In this document: piece after piece, positions 16,444 to 24,355 of the stretch
Position numbering within the stretch: the first letter of the stretch is position 1
Layout of the letters: the number at the start of each line of letters is the position of its first letter
DNA from: Ahniella sp.
GTDB lineage: Bacteria; Pseudomonadota; Gammaproteobacteria; Xanthomonadales; Ahniellaceae
DNA: 28,580 nt
NCBI GenBank assembly: GCA_016712105.1
Contig: JADJRU010000016.1
Span: 55,001 to 83,580, forward strand
Direction: 5' to 3'
Translations under genes and position numbers: made by a program
Notes under the pieces: generated by a model
Seen by the model: the letters and a program-made list of their open reading frames with translations, nothing else
Databases searched by the model: none
What the model was told of the DNA's origin: nothing

Positions 16444-17144
16444 GCCTTCGCCCCCGGGGTTTTTCGTTGATCGAACTGATGGTGGCCATGGTGTTGGGTC
16501 TGATCGTGATCGGATCGGCCACGGCTTTGCTTGTCTTGACCCTGGACGCCAACGGCCGCACCCTCAGGGCGACACGTCTGACTCAGGAAATGCGCGCGGT
16601 GTCCGACATCGTCACCCGTGAGGTTCGAAGGGCACGTTACTACCCGGATGCGATGGCCAACTTCGGAGAGAACGGTGACGACGACGATGGTGATGGCCAG
16701 GTCACTTCCCTCGATGACACGTTCGCGACCAACCCTTTCGATCGAGTCGAAGTGGTTCCGTCCGGAACGGCGAATGATCAGGATCCGACGACCGTCGATG
16801 GCGAATGCATCCGATTTGCCTACGGCAATGCGCAAGGTGGGGCATTCCGTTCCATCTCTCGGGCGCAGGTTGGTGGGCGTGGCGTCATCCGCTTGGGTCG
16901 TGCCGAAGGCACGGCGCCAGGCTGCGGCTTCGGGGTCGATCTGACTTCGCCGCAAGTCGATGTCACGATGCTCGCGTTCAATTTCGACGAAGAGCGGAGC
17001 GACCCTGCGTTCGACATGATTCGCATCACGATCCAGAGCCGATTGGTGGCCGACCAAGGTGTGTTTCGCCGATCCGTGGAGACAGTGCGATTGCGTTCTC
17101 CCAAGTTGCCGCGTGTTCCGACGCTGCCGCCCCCCGCTGGATGA
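16434..17144 (+). CDS. pilW: Type IV pilus minor pilin PilW
   Basis: 236-aa minor pilin starting at GTG 16434, 10 nt inside the end of fimT. Leader and cleavage site are clear (RPRG-FSLIELMVAM), followed by the helix LGLIVIGSATALLVLTL and the PilW-type RLTQEMRAVSDIVTREVRRARYY. An unusual Asp/Gly-rich insert follows near residue 82 and contains a 12-residue stretch, D-D-D-G-D-G-Q-V-T-S-L-D, that meets the EF-hand calcium loop pattern (16680-16715). Later Cys residues (GECIRF, PGCGFG) could form a disulfide. Works with FimT, PilV and PilX in pilus initiation. Confidence 0.82.
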   Translation: MPVSLRPRGFSLIELMVAMVLGLIVIGSATALLVLTLDANGRTLRATRLTQEMRAVSDIVTREVRRARYYPDAMANFGENGDDDDGDGQVTSLDDTFATNPFDRVEVVPSGTANDQDPTTVDGECIRFAYGNAQGGAFRSISRAQVGGRGVIRLGRAEGTAPGCGFGVDLTSPQVDVTMLAFNFDEERSDPAFDMIRITIQSRLVADQGVFRRSVETVRLRSPKLPRVPTLPPPAG

Positions 17145-17163
17145 CCCGAGCAAGGACCCGCTC

Positions 17164-18726
17164 ATGACCATCAATCACGGAACCACACCCAGCCGGGCAA
17201 GCCAGCGCGGCACTACCCTGATCGTTGCCGTCGTTCTGTTGTTGATCATCACGCTGTTGACCTTTGCCGCGGTCCGGATCGGCGTTGCGGAACAGCGGGC
17301 GTCCGGCAACGACTACAAGGCACGATTGACCCGGCAGATCGCGGAAGCGGGAATCAGTCATGGCCGCGTCACCCTGTCGCTTCTCGACTCGCGGATTCGT
17401 CCCGTTGCCGGGCAGCCAGTCGATGATGCGCTCTGGCAACTGTGCAAACCGCAGGACGACAGCTTCCCTTGCGGTGCCGAACCGGATCCGTCACGACGCG
17501 GCGCTCTCCATCGTTTTGTTGGCGGCTCCGACCTGAACGGTGATGGCACGACCACCGTCTTTGAAGCACGATCCTTGCCCCTCGCGACCGTCGCAGAAGG
17601 GCAGCGTTTTTTTGTTGCGGCCGTGGGCGCACCGAACTCAACGGATGCTTTTCCGGTCGAATATGCTGTCGGCGTCCTGATGTGTCGACTGGATTCCGGC
17701 ATTGGGGCCGGTGCCCGCAACAGGAGTTGCACGGCAAACCCGAATGACGCGGAGAATCAGGTCCTGTTCACGCTGGTGTCGCGGGCAGCCATGCCCGGCG
17801 AAGCCACCGCGGCAACGATCGCCGCGACTGTGTCGGTCAAGCCTGCAACGGCGTCGAACATCCGCCTGCCGCCCGCGCTCGCCAAAGGCATGCTGATTGG
17901 CCTCCAAGCCGGGTTGTCGGCCACGGAAGTGAGATCCGAGGGCGGCAAACTGCCCTCCCTCTTTCTGCAACAGGCTCCAGGTCAGCCGGGTGCCGAGGAG
18001 TTGCCGCGCTGTCTTTCGTCCCACCGGGAATCGAGTTCGGCAGTCACCGGCGCGGACGCGGATCGTGATGCGAATGCCGGGAAGATCTGCGGCAGTGCTG
18101 GTGGACGTGCAGTGGAGCCTGCCGATCCTGGGCCCGATGAATCCGCAGTCGTCCCGTGTGATCTCTTTGCATTCGTGATGGGCACGGCCCCCGTCCGGGA
18201 TGACATCGATGGCGACGGTTTCTGCGAGCAAGGTTGGGACGACAATACCGACGGAATCAATGATCGCGTCCAGGCTTTCATGGATGCCCAGGGCGCCCAA
18301 GTACGCGGGTGTCATGAATTGGGGCCGGATTCCGGAGGCCTCATCTGGATCAAGCAGGCCGACAACGGTTCACCGGTCGACTGTGTTTTGCCGGATGGTG
18401 ATATCGGTCAGGCTTCACAGCCGGTTGTACTCATCATCGACGGGCCGTTTTCGTCGGCGCCGGGGATGCGGCTGTTTGGCATGGCTTTCGCGCGTGATCC
18501 CTCGCTGCTGCTGGATCCGGAGAAAGGTGGTGCTTCGGGCGTGGCGGCGGGTTCGGGCTCGACCGAGATTCATGGTGCGCTGGTGGTCGAAGGGGAGGTC
18601 CGCACCAAGGTGCAAAAGAACCGGGTGCTTCCGCTCGAAGCATTACCCATGCCTGTCGCCCATGGCTTTCCGCAGACGATCGAGTTGCCGGGCTCCTGGA
18701 CCGACCAGTTCACTTTTGAAGGCTGA
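17164..18726 (+). CDS. pilX: PilX-like minor pilin, very long
   Basis: 520-aa protein with a PilX-type N-terminus: basic leader, SQRGTTLIVAVVLLLIITLLTFAAVR helix, then EQRASGNDYKARLTRQIAEAGI. Typical PilX proteins are about 150-200 aa, so some 300 residues are extra. These hold Asp/Gly loops resembling calcium sites: D-L-N-G-D-G-T-T-T-V-F-E (17530-17565) and DIDGDGFCE...NTDGIND (from 18202). Several Cys and a beta-rich end (VVLIIDGPFSSAPGMRLFGMAF, STEIHGALVVEGEV) complete it. AAGGA about 10 nt before ATG 17164 supports this start over 17059, which lies inside pilW. The long tail may do the job of an exposed tip or adhesive domain; no pilY1 is in the window. Confidence 0.75.
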   Translation: MTINHGTTPSRASQRGTTLIVAVVLLLIITLLTFAAVRIGVAEQRASGNDYKARLTRQIAEAGISHGRVTLSLLDSRIRPVAGQPVDDALWQLCKPQDDSFPCGAEPDPSRRGALHRFVGGSDLNGDGTTTVFEARSLPLATVAEGQRFFVAAVGAPNSTDAFPVEYAVGVLMCRLDSGIGAGARNRSCTANPNDAENQVLFTLVSRAAMPGEATAATIAATVSVKPATASNIRLPPALAKGMLIGLQAGLSATEVRSEGGKLPSLFLQQAPGQPGAEELPRCLSSHRESSSAVTGADADRDANAGKICGSAGGRAVEPADPGPDESAVVPCDLFAFVMGTAPVRDDIDGDGFCEQGWDDNTDGINDRVQAFMDAQGAQVRGCHELGPDSGGLIWIKQADNGSPVDCVLPDGDIGQASQPVVLIIDGPFSSAPGMRLFGMAFARDPSLLLDPEKGGASGVAAGSGSTEIHGALVVEGEVRTKVQKNRVLPLEALPMPVAHGFPQTIELPGSWTDQFTFEG

Positions 18727-18729
18727 GCC

Positions 18730-19311
18730 ATGATCATCCAGCGCGGACGTCACAAAGGGTTTTCGCTGATCGAGACGCTGATCGCGATTCTGGTTCTGTC
18801 GACAGGCATGCTGGCGTTGGCTGCCTTGCAGTCGGGCATTACCCGCAACAGCGTTTCCGCGAAAGTGCGCTCGCAGGCAGTCGCTGCCGCCAATGACGTG
18901 CTGGAGCGGATTCGCGAACGCGCAACGCGTGATCAGGCCGGTTATGTGGCGCTGGACAGCCAGCCTTTGACAGATTGGGTTCAGCCAGCCGTGGGGATCA
19001 GTCCCATCCAGCCACAGCGATTCCAGAGTCGCGTGATGGTCACCCGCCTGACGCCCCGATCGACTCCGGCAGAATGTGGGCGCGACGTTCCGCCTTGTTT
19101 GCGAGTGGCGGTTGGGGTCGCATCCGGTCCACCCGGAAATGCCGAGGTCAAACGCGTGGACGTGCAGGTTGTCTGGGTCGATGATGCAGGGCTGAGCCAA
19201 GTGCTGCAGATCTCCGACTTGATCCCCTACGCGCCTCGATCAGCCCAGGATGGCCTGATGCAACCATCGGGTCCGGTTCTTGGACCATCGACTGCCCCGC
19301 ACCAGCCTTGA
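18730..19311 (+). CDS. pilV: Type IV pilus minor pilin PilV
   Basis: 193-aa minor pilin. The leader (HKG) is followed by FSLIETLIAILVLSTGMLALAALQ, the characteristic PilV/PulJ-like start with Glu at +5, and SAKVRSQAVAAANDVLERIRERA. The C-terminal domain has a Cys pair (AECGRDVPPCLRV) and ends in a Pro/Ser-rich tail. It starts 3 nt after the pilX stop. In most relatives pilV directly follows fimT/fimU; here it is last, giving fimT-pilW-pilX-pilV. A hairpin at 19349-19374 probably ends the operon. Confidence 0.82.
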   Translation: MIIQRGRHKGFSLIETLIAILVLSTGMLALAALQSGITRNSVSAKVRSQAVAAANDVLERIRERATRDQAGYVALDSQPLTDWVQPAVGISPIQPQRFQSRVMVTRLTPRSTPAECGRDVPPCLRVAVGVASGPPGNAEVKRVDVQVVWVDDAGLSQVLQISDLIPYAPRSAQDGLMQPSGPVLGPSTAPHQP

Positions 19312-19348
19312 CTGGATCCGTCTGTGCGGTCTGCACCTGCTACGCACC

Positions 19349-19374
19349 CGGCTCGTTCAGCAAAGAACGAGCCG
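19349..19374. terminator. Hairpin between convergent pilV and SDR genes
   Basis: A perfect 10-bp stem (CGGCTCGTTC / GAACGAGCCG) with a 6-nt loop, extended by further C/G pairs, sits 37 nt after pilV and 65 nt after the convergent SDR gene. Neither strand has a T-tract, so termination strength is uncertain, but the position between two gene ends fits a bidirectional 3'-end structure. Confidence 0.5.
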
Positions 19375-19439
19375 CCGGTGGAGAGACTTGCTTCCGTGGA
19401 CACCGCGCCTTCCCCTGTGGGCCGGGCAAGGGGCCATTC

Positions 19440-20215
19440 TCAGGCTAGGTAACCACCGTCCACTGCGAAGCTTCCGCCGGTGATGTAACTGGCGGCGGGT
19501 GAGGCCAAGAACAGGATCATCGGCGCGATTTCGCCGGGTTCCGCTGCACGTCCCAACGGGATGGCACGCAGCAATTGGGCCATCAGTTTTTCATTCTGCG
19601 TGAGCGCCGACGCGAACTTGGTGTCGGTGAGCCCAGGAAGCACCGCATTCACCCGGATTTTCAGGACGCCAGTTCCTTGGCGAATCCTTCCGTCATCGAC
19701 AGGATGCCGGCCTTCGTCATGGAGTAGATGCCCTGGCCTGGCGCGGCACGTTTGCCGTTCACCGACGCGACGTTGACGATCGCACCACCACCGCGTTGTT
19801 TCATGATCTCCGCTGCTTTCACGGTGCAGTAGAAGTAACCCCGCAGGTTGACCTCGACGGTCTTGTCGTACGCGCTCATCGGCATGTCGAGCATGCTGCC
19901 GAAGTAGGGATTCGTGGCGGCGTTGTTGACCAGCACATCAAGCCCGAATCCGCGATCGAGAATCTTTGCAAACAGGCGGTCCATCGACGCTACATCGCCA
20001 ATATGCGCATCGACAGCCGTCGCGATGCCGCCGGTACTCCGGATCGGAGCCACCACTTCCTCGCAGGCTTCGATCTTGCGCGAACTGACGATCACATGGG
20101 CCCCGCATGCAGCAAACAGGCGGGCCGTGGCCTCGCCGATGCCGCGGCTGGCGCCGGTGATCACGAGGGTCTTGCCGGTGAAATCGGTAAGGGACGACGG
20201 CAACATTTGGGTCAT
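19440..20215 (-). CDS. Short-chain dehydrogenase/reductase (SDR), split by a one-base frameshift
   Basis: Classical SDR, NAD(P)-dependent oxidoreductase; substrate unknown. Seen in order: cofactor loop TGASRGIG, DAHIGDV, NNAATNP, catalytic Ser in NVASVNG, and YSMTKAG (YxxxK). The frame then ends at KELAS-stop (about 19664). The remainder (KIRVNAVLPGLTDTKFA, IPLGRAAEPGEIAPMILFLAS, GGSFAVDGGYLA) continues in another frame. One added C gives KELASLKIRVNAVLPG and a 258-aa product of ordinary SDR length and C-terminus. ATG 20215 is used; ATG 20206 is an alternative. Divergent from a second SDR gene across 53 bp. Confidence 0.85.
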
Positions 20216-20268
20216 GGCGGGCTTTGGGTAGACTGCGGGCTGGTGATCATAGACGCAGAGGTTGGCAG

Positions 20269-21069
20269 ATGAACAAACGAGCACTCATAACCGGTGCCGG
20301 GTCGGGCCTCGGCCTGGCCCTGGCGAAACAGTTTGCTGCTGCCGGCCATGCCATCGCGGTGGCCGATCTGGATCCGGGCAGGGCCCAGGCTGCCGTCGAG
20401 ACGCTCGGAGGCGCCGCGGCAGGGCATTTCGCCGTGTCGGTCGATGTCGGCGATGACGCCAGCGTGGCCGCAATGGTCCAGGCCGTGAATCAGCGTTGGC
20501 CGGACGGATTCGATGTGTTGATCAACAACGCCGGCGTCGCCACGGCAGGCAGTGTCGCCGAGTCGAGCCTGGAGGACTGGCACTGGGTGATGAACATCAA
20601 CCTGATGGGGGTCGTACGGGGCCTGCGGGCGTTTGTGCCGATGTTCAAACGCCGCAAGACGGGTCTGATCCTCAGTACCGCATCGTTTGCCGGACTCGCT
20701 GGCGCGCCAAACATCGCCAGTTACGGCACCTCGAAGGCTGCTGTCGTGGCGTTGTCGGAAATGCTGCGCGCCGAGCTCGCCGACCACGGTGTGAAAGTGG
20801 GCGTGATCTGCCCCAGCTTCTTCAAGACCAATCTGCTCGACAATGCTCGTGGCAACGACCGCTTCAAGGCCGTTGCCGGGCACTTGATGGAAACCGCCCG
20901 TGAAACGGCCGATGACATTGCCCGATACGTGTTTGAAGCCGCAAGCCGCGGCCAGTTCCTGATCATCCCGACCGGCCCGGAGCGCACCCGCTGGCGCGTC
21001 AAGCGCTGGTTTCCGGAGTACTACTTCAAGCAGCTCATGAAGTTCACGCGCGCCATGCGCGCACACTAG
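20269..21069 (+). CDS. Short-chain dehydrogenase/reductase (SDR)
   Basis: 266-aa intact classical SDR. TGAGSGLG cofactor loop at residues ~8-15, VADLD after the second strand (an acidic residue that would favour NAD over NADP), NNAGVA, catalytic Ser in STASFAG and YGTSKAA (YxxxK). The C-terminus (TRWRVKRWFPEYYFKQLMKF) is basic/aromatic, as in SDRs acting on lipid-like substrates. ATG 20269 is chosen because the ORF begins with the Rossmann strand at once. It leads a + strand run with rlmI (10-bp gap) and bioF. Substrate cannot be assigned from sequence. Confidence 0.87.
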   Translation: MNKRALITGAGSGLGLALAKQFAAAGHAIAVADLDPGRAQAAVETLGGAAAGHFAVSVDVGDDASVAAMVQAVNQRWPDGFDVLINNAGVATAGSVAESSLEDWHWVMNINLMGVVRGLRAFVPMFKRRKTGLILSTASFAGLAGAPNIASYGTSKAAVVALSEMLRAELADHGVKVGVICPSFFKTNLLDNARGNDRFKAVAGHLMETARETADDIARYVFEAASRGQFLIIPTGPERTRWRVKRWFPEYYFKQLMKFTRAMRAH

Positions 21070-21079
21070 GCAGATTCCA

Positions 21080-22282
21080 ATGACCGATATCGAATATCCC
21101 GCCTTGTTCCTCAAGCGCGGCGAAGAAGCCCGCCTCAAACAAGGCCATTCCTGGGTGTTCAGCAATGAAGTGGACACCAAGCGATCCCCGCTGGGCGAGT
21201 TCGAGCCCGGTGAACGGGTGGCGATCATCGATGCCAGCGAACGCCTGATCGGCCTCGGCTACATCAACCCGCATGCGCTGATCTGCGCGCGCCTCGTGGT
21301 GCGCGGCGGCGAACATGGCATCGATCGATCGCTGTTTGGCCACCGACTGAACGTCGCGCTGGCATTACGCGACATGCAATACGCCGAGCCGTATTACCGG
21401 CTGGTGTTCGGCGAAGCAGACGGAATGCCCGGCCTCGTGCTCGACCGATTCGGCTCGGTGTACGTCGGTCAGATCGGCACACTCGGCATGGAACAGTTGA
21501 AGCCCGAGCTCGAAGCGGCGATCGCCAAGGTCCTCAAGCCGGAAGCGCTGGTCTGGAAAAATCAGGGCAGCGTCCGGTCGCTTGAGCAGTTGCCGGAATA
21601 TGTCGAAACGCCGATCGGCCAGCTGCCGGAAACCGTCCTGGCGCGCGAACACGGCCTCGATTATGCAATCGACGTGGAGCACGGACAGAAAACCGGCTTC
21701 TTCTACGATCAGCGCGACAACCGCGCATCCATGCAGCGGCTCGTAGACGGCAAACGGGTGCTCGACCTGTTCAGCTACGTCGGTGCCTGGGGTCTGGCAG
21801 CGGCGAAGTTTGGCGCGAAGGAAGTGGTGGCGGTGGATGCCAGTGATTCGGCGATTTCCCGCGTGCGTGCCAACGCCGAGCGCAACGGATTTGCCGACCG
21901 CGTCCGAGCCGAAACGGCCGATGTTTTTGATTTCCTGAAGCACCTGCGGCAGGAGCGTGAACGCTTTGATCTGGTGATCGTGGATCCGCCGGCATTCGTG
22001 AAGCGCAAGAAAGACTTCGCCGAAGGCAGGCAGGCCTATCGGCGCGTCAACGAGATGGCCATGCAGGTACTCGGGCGCGACGGACTGTTGGTGTCATGTT
22101 CGTGTTCGCACCATATGCCGTACACGGAGCTCCTGAACCAGTTGAACCAGGGCGCACGTCATCTGGATCGTCAGGCGATTCTGCTCAAGCGGCTGCAGCA
22201 GAGCGCCGACCATCCGGTCGTCCCGGCCATTCCGGAAACGGAGTATCTGAAAGGCGCGCTGTTGCGCATCCTGCCGAGCTGA
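21080..22282 (+). CDS. rlmI: 23S rRNA m5C1962 methyltransferase RlmI-type
   Basis: 400-aa SAM-dependent methyltransferase of the RlmI family. N-terminal PUA domain (residues ~5-80: LKRGEEARLKQGHSWVFSNEV), central EEHVD-like region with NQGSVRSLE and DVEHGQKTGFFYDQRDNR, then a Rossmann domain. SAM loop LDLFSYVGAWGLAAAKFGA, acidic VDAS, VDPPAFVK, and the catalytic-cysteine motif SCSCSHHM are all present. RlmI methylates C1962 of 23S rRNA in E. coli. The length is typical. Two bases separate its stop from bioF. Confidence 0.92.
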   Translation: MTDIEYPALFLKRGEEARLKQGHSWVFSNEVDTKRSPLGEFEPGERVAIIDASERLIGLGYINPHALICARLVVRGGEHGIDRSLFGHRLNVALALRDMQYAEPYYRLVFGEADGMPGLVLDRFGSVYVGQIGTLGMEQLKPELEAAIAKVLKPEALVWKNQGSVRSLEQLPEYVETPIGQLPETVLAREHGLDYAIDVEHGQKTGFFYDQRDNRASMQRLVDGKRVLDLFSYVGAWGLAAAKFGAKEVVAVDASDSAISRVRANAERNGFADRVRAETADVFDFLKHLRQERERFDLVIVDPPAFVKRKKDFAEGRQAYRRVNEMAMQVLGRDGLLVSCSCSHHMPYTELLNQLNQGARHLDRQAILLKRLQQSADHPVVPAIPETEYLKGALLRILPS

Positions 22283-22284
22283 CG

Positions 22285-23466
22285 ATGCGGGTTGATCTGG
22301 CCGAGCGGATCCGCCAGCGGATTCTGGAGCGTGAGGCCCGGCAGTTGGGCAGGCGTTTGCGTACCGTCGAACATAGTGACGGTACGCACATCGTCATTGC
22401 TGGTCGTTCATTGCTGAGCTTCGCCAGCAACGACTATCTGGGGCTGGCCCAGGCGCCCGAGCTGTCTTCGGCCTTGACGGCTGCGATCGAATCCTGGGGC
22501 GTTGGTGCTACCGCCGCACACTTGCTGGGTGGGCACCGACAACCGCATGTGGATCTCGAAGTCGAGGCTGCCGAGTGGTTGGGTTACGAACGAGCGCTGC
22601 TGTTCTCGACCGGATACGCCGCGAATCTGGCTGTGTTGTCGACACTGCTGGAACCTGGCGACCTGTGTGTCCAGGACAAGCTCAACCACGCCTGTCTCCT
22701 GGACGGCGCACGACTCTCTGGAGCACTGCTGAAGCGGTATCGCCATGCCGATACTGCCCATGCGGCATCCCTGCTGCAGGCGGAACCACAAGCCGCTGCC
22801 TTGATTGCCAGTGACGCCGTCTTCAGCATGGATGGCGACATCGCGCCCATTGCCGAATTGGCCGACCTGGCCCATGCGCAACGAGCCTTGCTGTATCTGG
22901 ATGATGCACACGGTGTTGGGGTGTTGGGTGAGCAGGGGCGCGGCAGTGTTGCCGCAGCGGGATTGGACTCAAGGCATGTGCCGCTGCTGATGGTGACGCT
23001 GGGCAAGGCCATCGGGTCTCACGGCGCACTGGTGCTCGGCAGCAACGATTTGATCGACTCCCTGATGCAATTGGCGCGGCCTTATGTGTTCAGCACCGCG
23101 ATGCCGCCTGCGGTGGCTGCGGCCAGTCTGGCCTCGATCCGACTGCTGCGCCGCGAGTCGTGGCGGCAGGAACGTCTGCAGGCCCTGATCCAGCAGTTCC
23201 AGCCTGCCGTCAGCCAGCTCGGGTTTCGTCTGATGCCGTCCAGAACGGCCATCCAGCCGATCCTGGTCGGTGATGAGGCCGAGGCGCTTCGCCTGTCGGC
23301 CGGGCTTGAGGCGGCAGGTCTGTATGTACCGGCTATCCGTCATCCGACCGTCCCGAAGGGACAGGCCCGCCTGCGCGTGACGTTGTCCGCGGCCCACTCC
23401 GACACCGATCTGGCGCGCCTGATCGATGCGCTGGCCACACTGTCCGAATCGTCCGTTCAGACTTGA
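22285..23466 (+). CDS. bioF: 8-amino-7-oxononanoate synthase-like PLP enzyme (BioF)
   Basis: 393-aa alpha-oxoamine synthase condensing pimeloyl-ACP/CoA with alanine in biotin synthesis. Motifs: FASNDYLGLAQ, GVGATAAHLLGGHRQPH, ALLFSTGYAANLA, DAVFSMDGDIAPI, LDDAHGVGVLGEQGRG (PLP-binding Asp/His) and the PLP lysine K241 in TLGKAIGSHGAL. The frame continues upstream inside rlmI, but ATG 22285 gives the family N-terminus. Other alpha-oxoamine synthases (Kbl, HemA, SPT) share the fold; motif spelling and length favour BioF. No other bio gene is in the window. Confidence 0.9.
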   Translation: MRVDLAERIRQRILEREARQLGRRLRTVEHSDGTHIVIAGRSLLSFASNDYLGLAQAPELSSALTAAIESWGVGATAAHLLGGHRQPHVDLEVEAAEWLGYERALLFSTGYAANLAVLSTLLEPGDLCVQDKLNHACLLDGARLSGALLKRYRHADTAHAASLLQAEPQAAALIASDAVFSMDGDIAPIAELADLAHAQRALLYLDDAHGVGVLGEQGRGSVAAAGLDSRHVPLLMVTLGKAIGSHGALVLGSNDLIDSLMQLARPYVFSTAMPPAVAAASLASIRLLRRESWRQERLQALIQQFQPAVSQLGFRLMPSRTAIQPILVGDEAEALRLSAGLEAAGLYVPAIRHPTVPKGQARLRVTLSAAHSDTDLARLIDALATLSESSVQT

Positions 23467-23533
23467 GCCAAGTACCGCCGGGTAGCATGCGGGCCGAAAT
23501 TTGAACCTGCATGTCATCAAGGAGCACAACAAC

Positions 23534-24274
23534 ATGAAGAAGCAATTGATTCTGGGCTTGCTGACAGCCCTGCCGCTGGTGGCCAATGCCGAGACGGAAA
23601 ATGGCTGGTCGGGCACGGGCGAATTTGGCCTGGTGATGTCGCGCGGCAACGCCGATACCGACACCCTGAACGCCAAACTCGACCTCAAGCACGAAGACGA
23701 AGCCTGGTTGCACAATGTCTACGTGCTCGCGCTGCGCGCCGAAGCGAGCGACATCAAGACTGCCAACCGCTTCGAAGTGGGCGGCAAGTCGGGCTACAAG
23801 TTCAACGAGCGCCACTACATCGCCGGTGTCGCACGCTACGAAAACGACGACTTTGCATCGTACGAAAGCCAATGGACGGTTGCGGTCACCTACGGTGTCA
23901 ACCTCATCGATTCCGAAGCCACCAAGCTGATCTTCGAAGTTGGTCCCGGTTTTCGTCATTTCGACCCGGTGCCGTTCGTGTTCAGCGAAGTGCCGCCCAT
24001 CGTGATCGACCCGGAATCCGACAGTGATTTCATGTTGCGCGGTTTTGTTGACTTCAAGCACCAGTTCAACGAAAGCACGGCGATCTACAACACCTTCCTC
24101 GCCGAAGCGGGCGAAGACAACACCTTCATGCAGGACGACATCGGTGTGATGGTGAAGATGAATGCCTCGCTGGCGCTGAAGGCTGGTTTCCAGTTCCGTC
24201 GCAACAGCGACGTGCCGTTCGGTGTCGACAAGACCGACACGCTGACGACCGTCAACGTGGTGTACGGCTTCTGA
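23534..24274 (+). CDS. DUF481 (YdiY-like) outer-membrane protein
   Basis: 246-aa protein with a clean Sec signal peptide (MKKQLILGLLTALPLVANA) and a body of alternating-hydrophobicity strands ending in an aromatic residue (TVNVVYGF), as in outer-membrane beta-barrels. SGTGEFGLVMSRGNADTDTLNAKLDLKHE and FNERHYIAGVARYENDDF match the DUF481 'salt-induced outer membrane protein' family. Function is unknown. AAGGAG lies 9 nt before ATG 23534, which excludes the earlier in-frame start at 23501. It appears to be a single-gene unit, followed by a hairpin. Confidence 0.85.
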   Translation: MKKQLILGLLTALPLVANAETENGWSGTGEFGLVMSRGNADTDTLNAKLDLKHEDEAWLHNVYVLALRAEASDIKTANRFEVGGKSGYKFNERHYIAGVARYENDDFASYESQWTVAVTYGVNLIDSEATKLIFEVGPGFRHFDPVPFVFSEVPPIVIDPESDSDFMLRGFVDFKHQFNESTAIYNTFLAEAGEDNTFMQDDIGVMVKMNASLALKAGFQFRRNSDVPFGVDKTDTLTTVNVVYGF

Positions 24275-24290
24275 AAGTCTCTTGCGTGCC

Positions 24291-24310
24291 TTTACCCAGG
24301 GGGGGGTAAA
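24291..24310. terminator. Hairpin between convergent DUF481 and WS/DGAT genes
   Basis: TTTACCC (24291-24297) pairs with GGGTAAA (24304-24310) across a G-rich loop, followed on + by TCTTGTT. Lies 16 nt after the DUF481 stop and 45 nt after the convergent gene's stop. It contains an 8-G run, where sequence length may be unreliable. Confidence 0.55.
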
Positions 24311-24355
24311 TCTTGTTCGATGCAAGACTGGACAGCGACAGGGTTGGGAAAGCAA

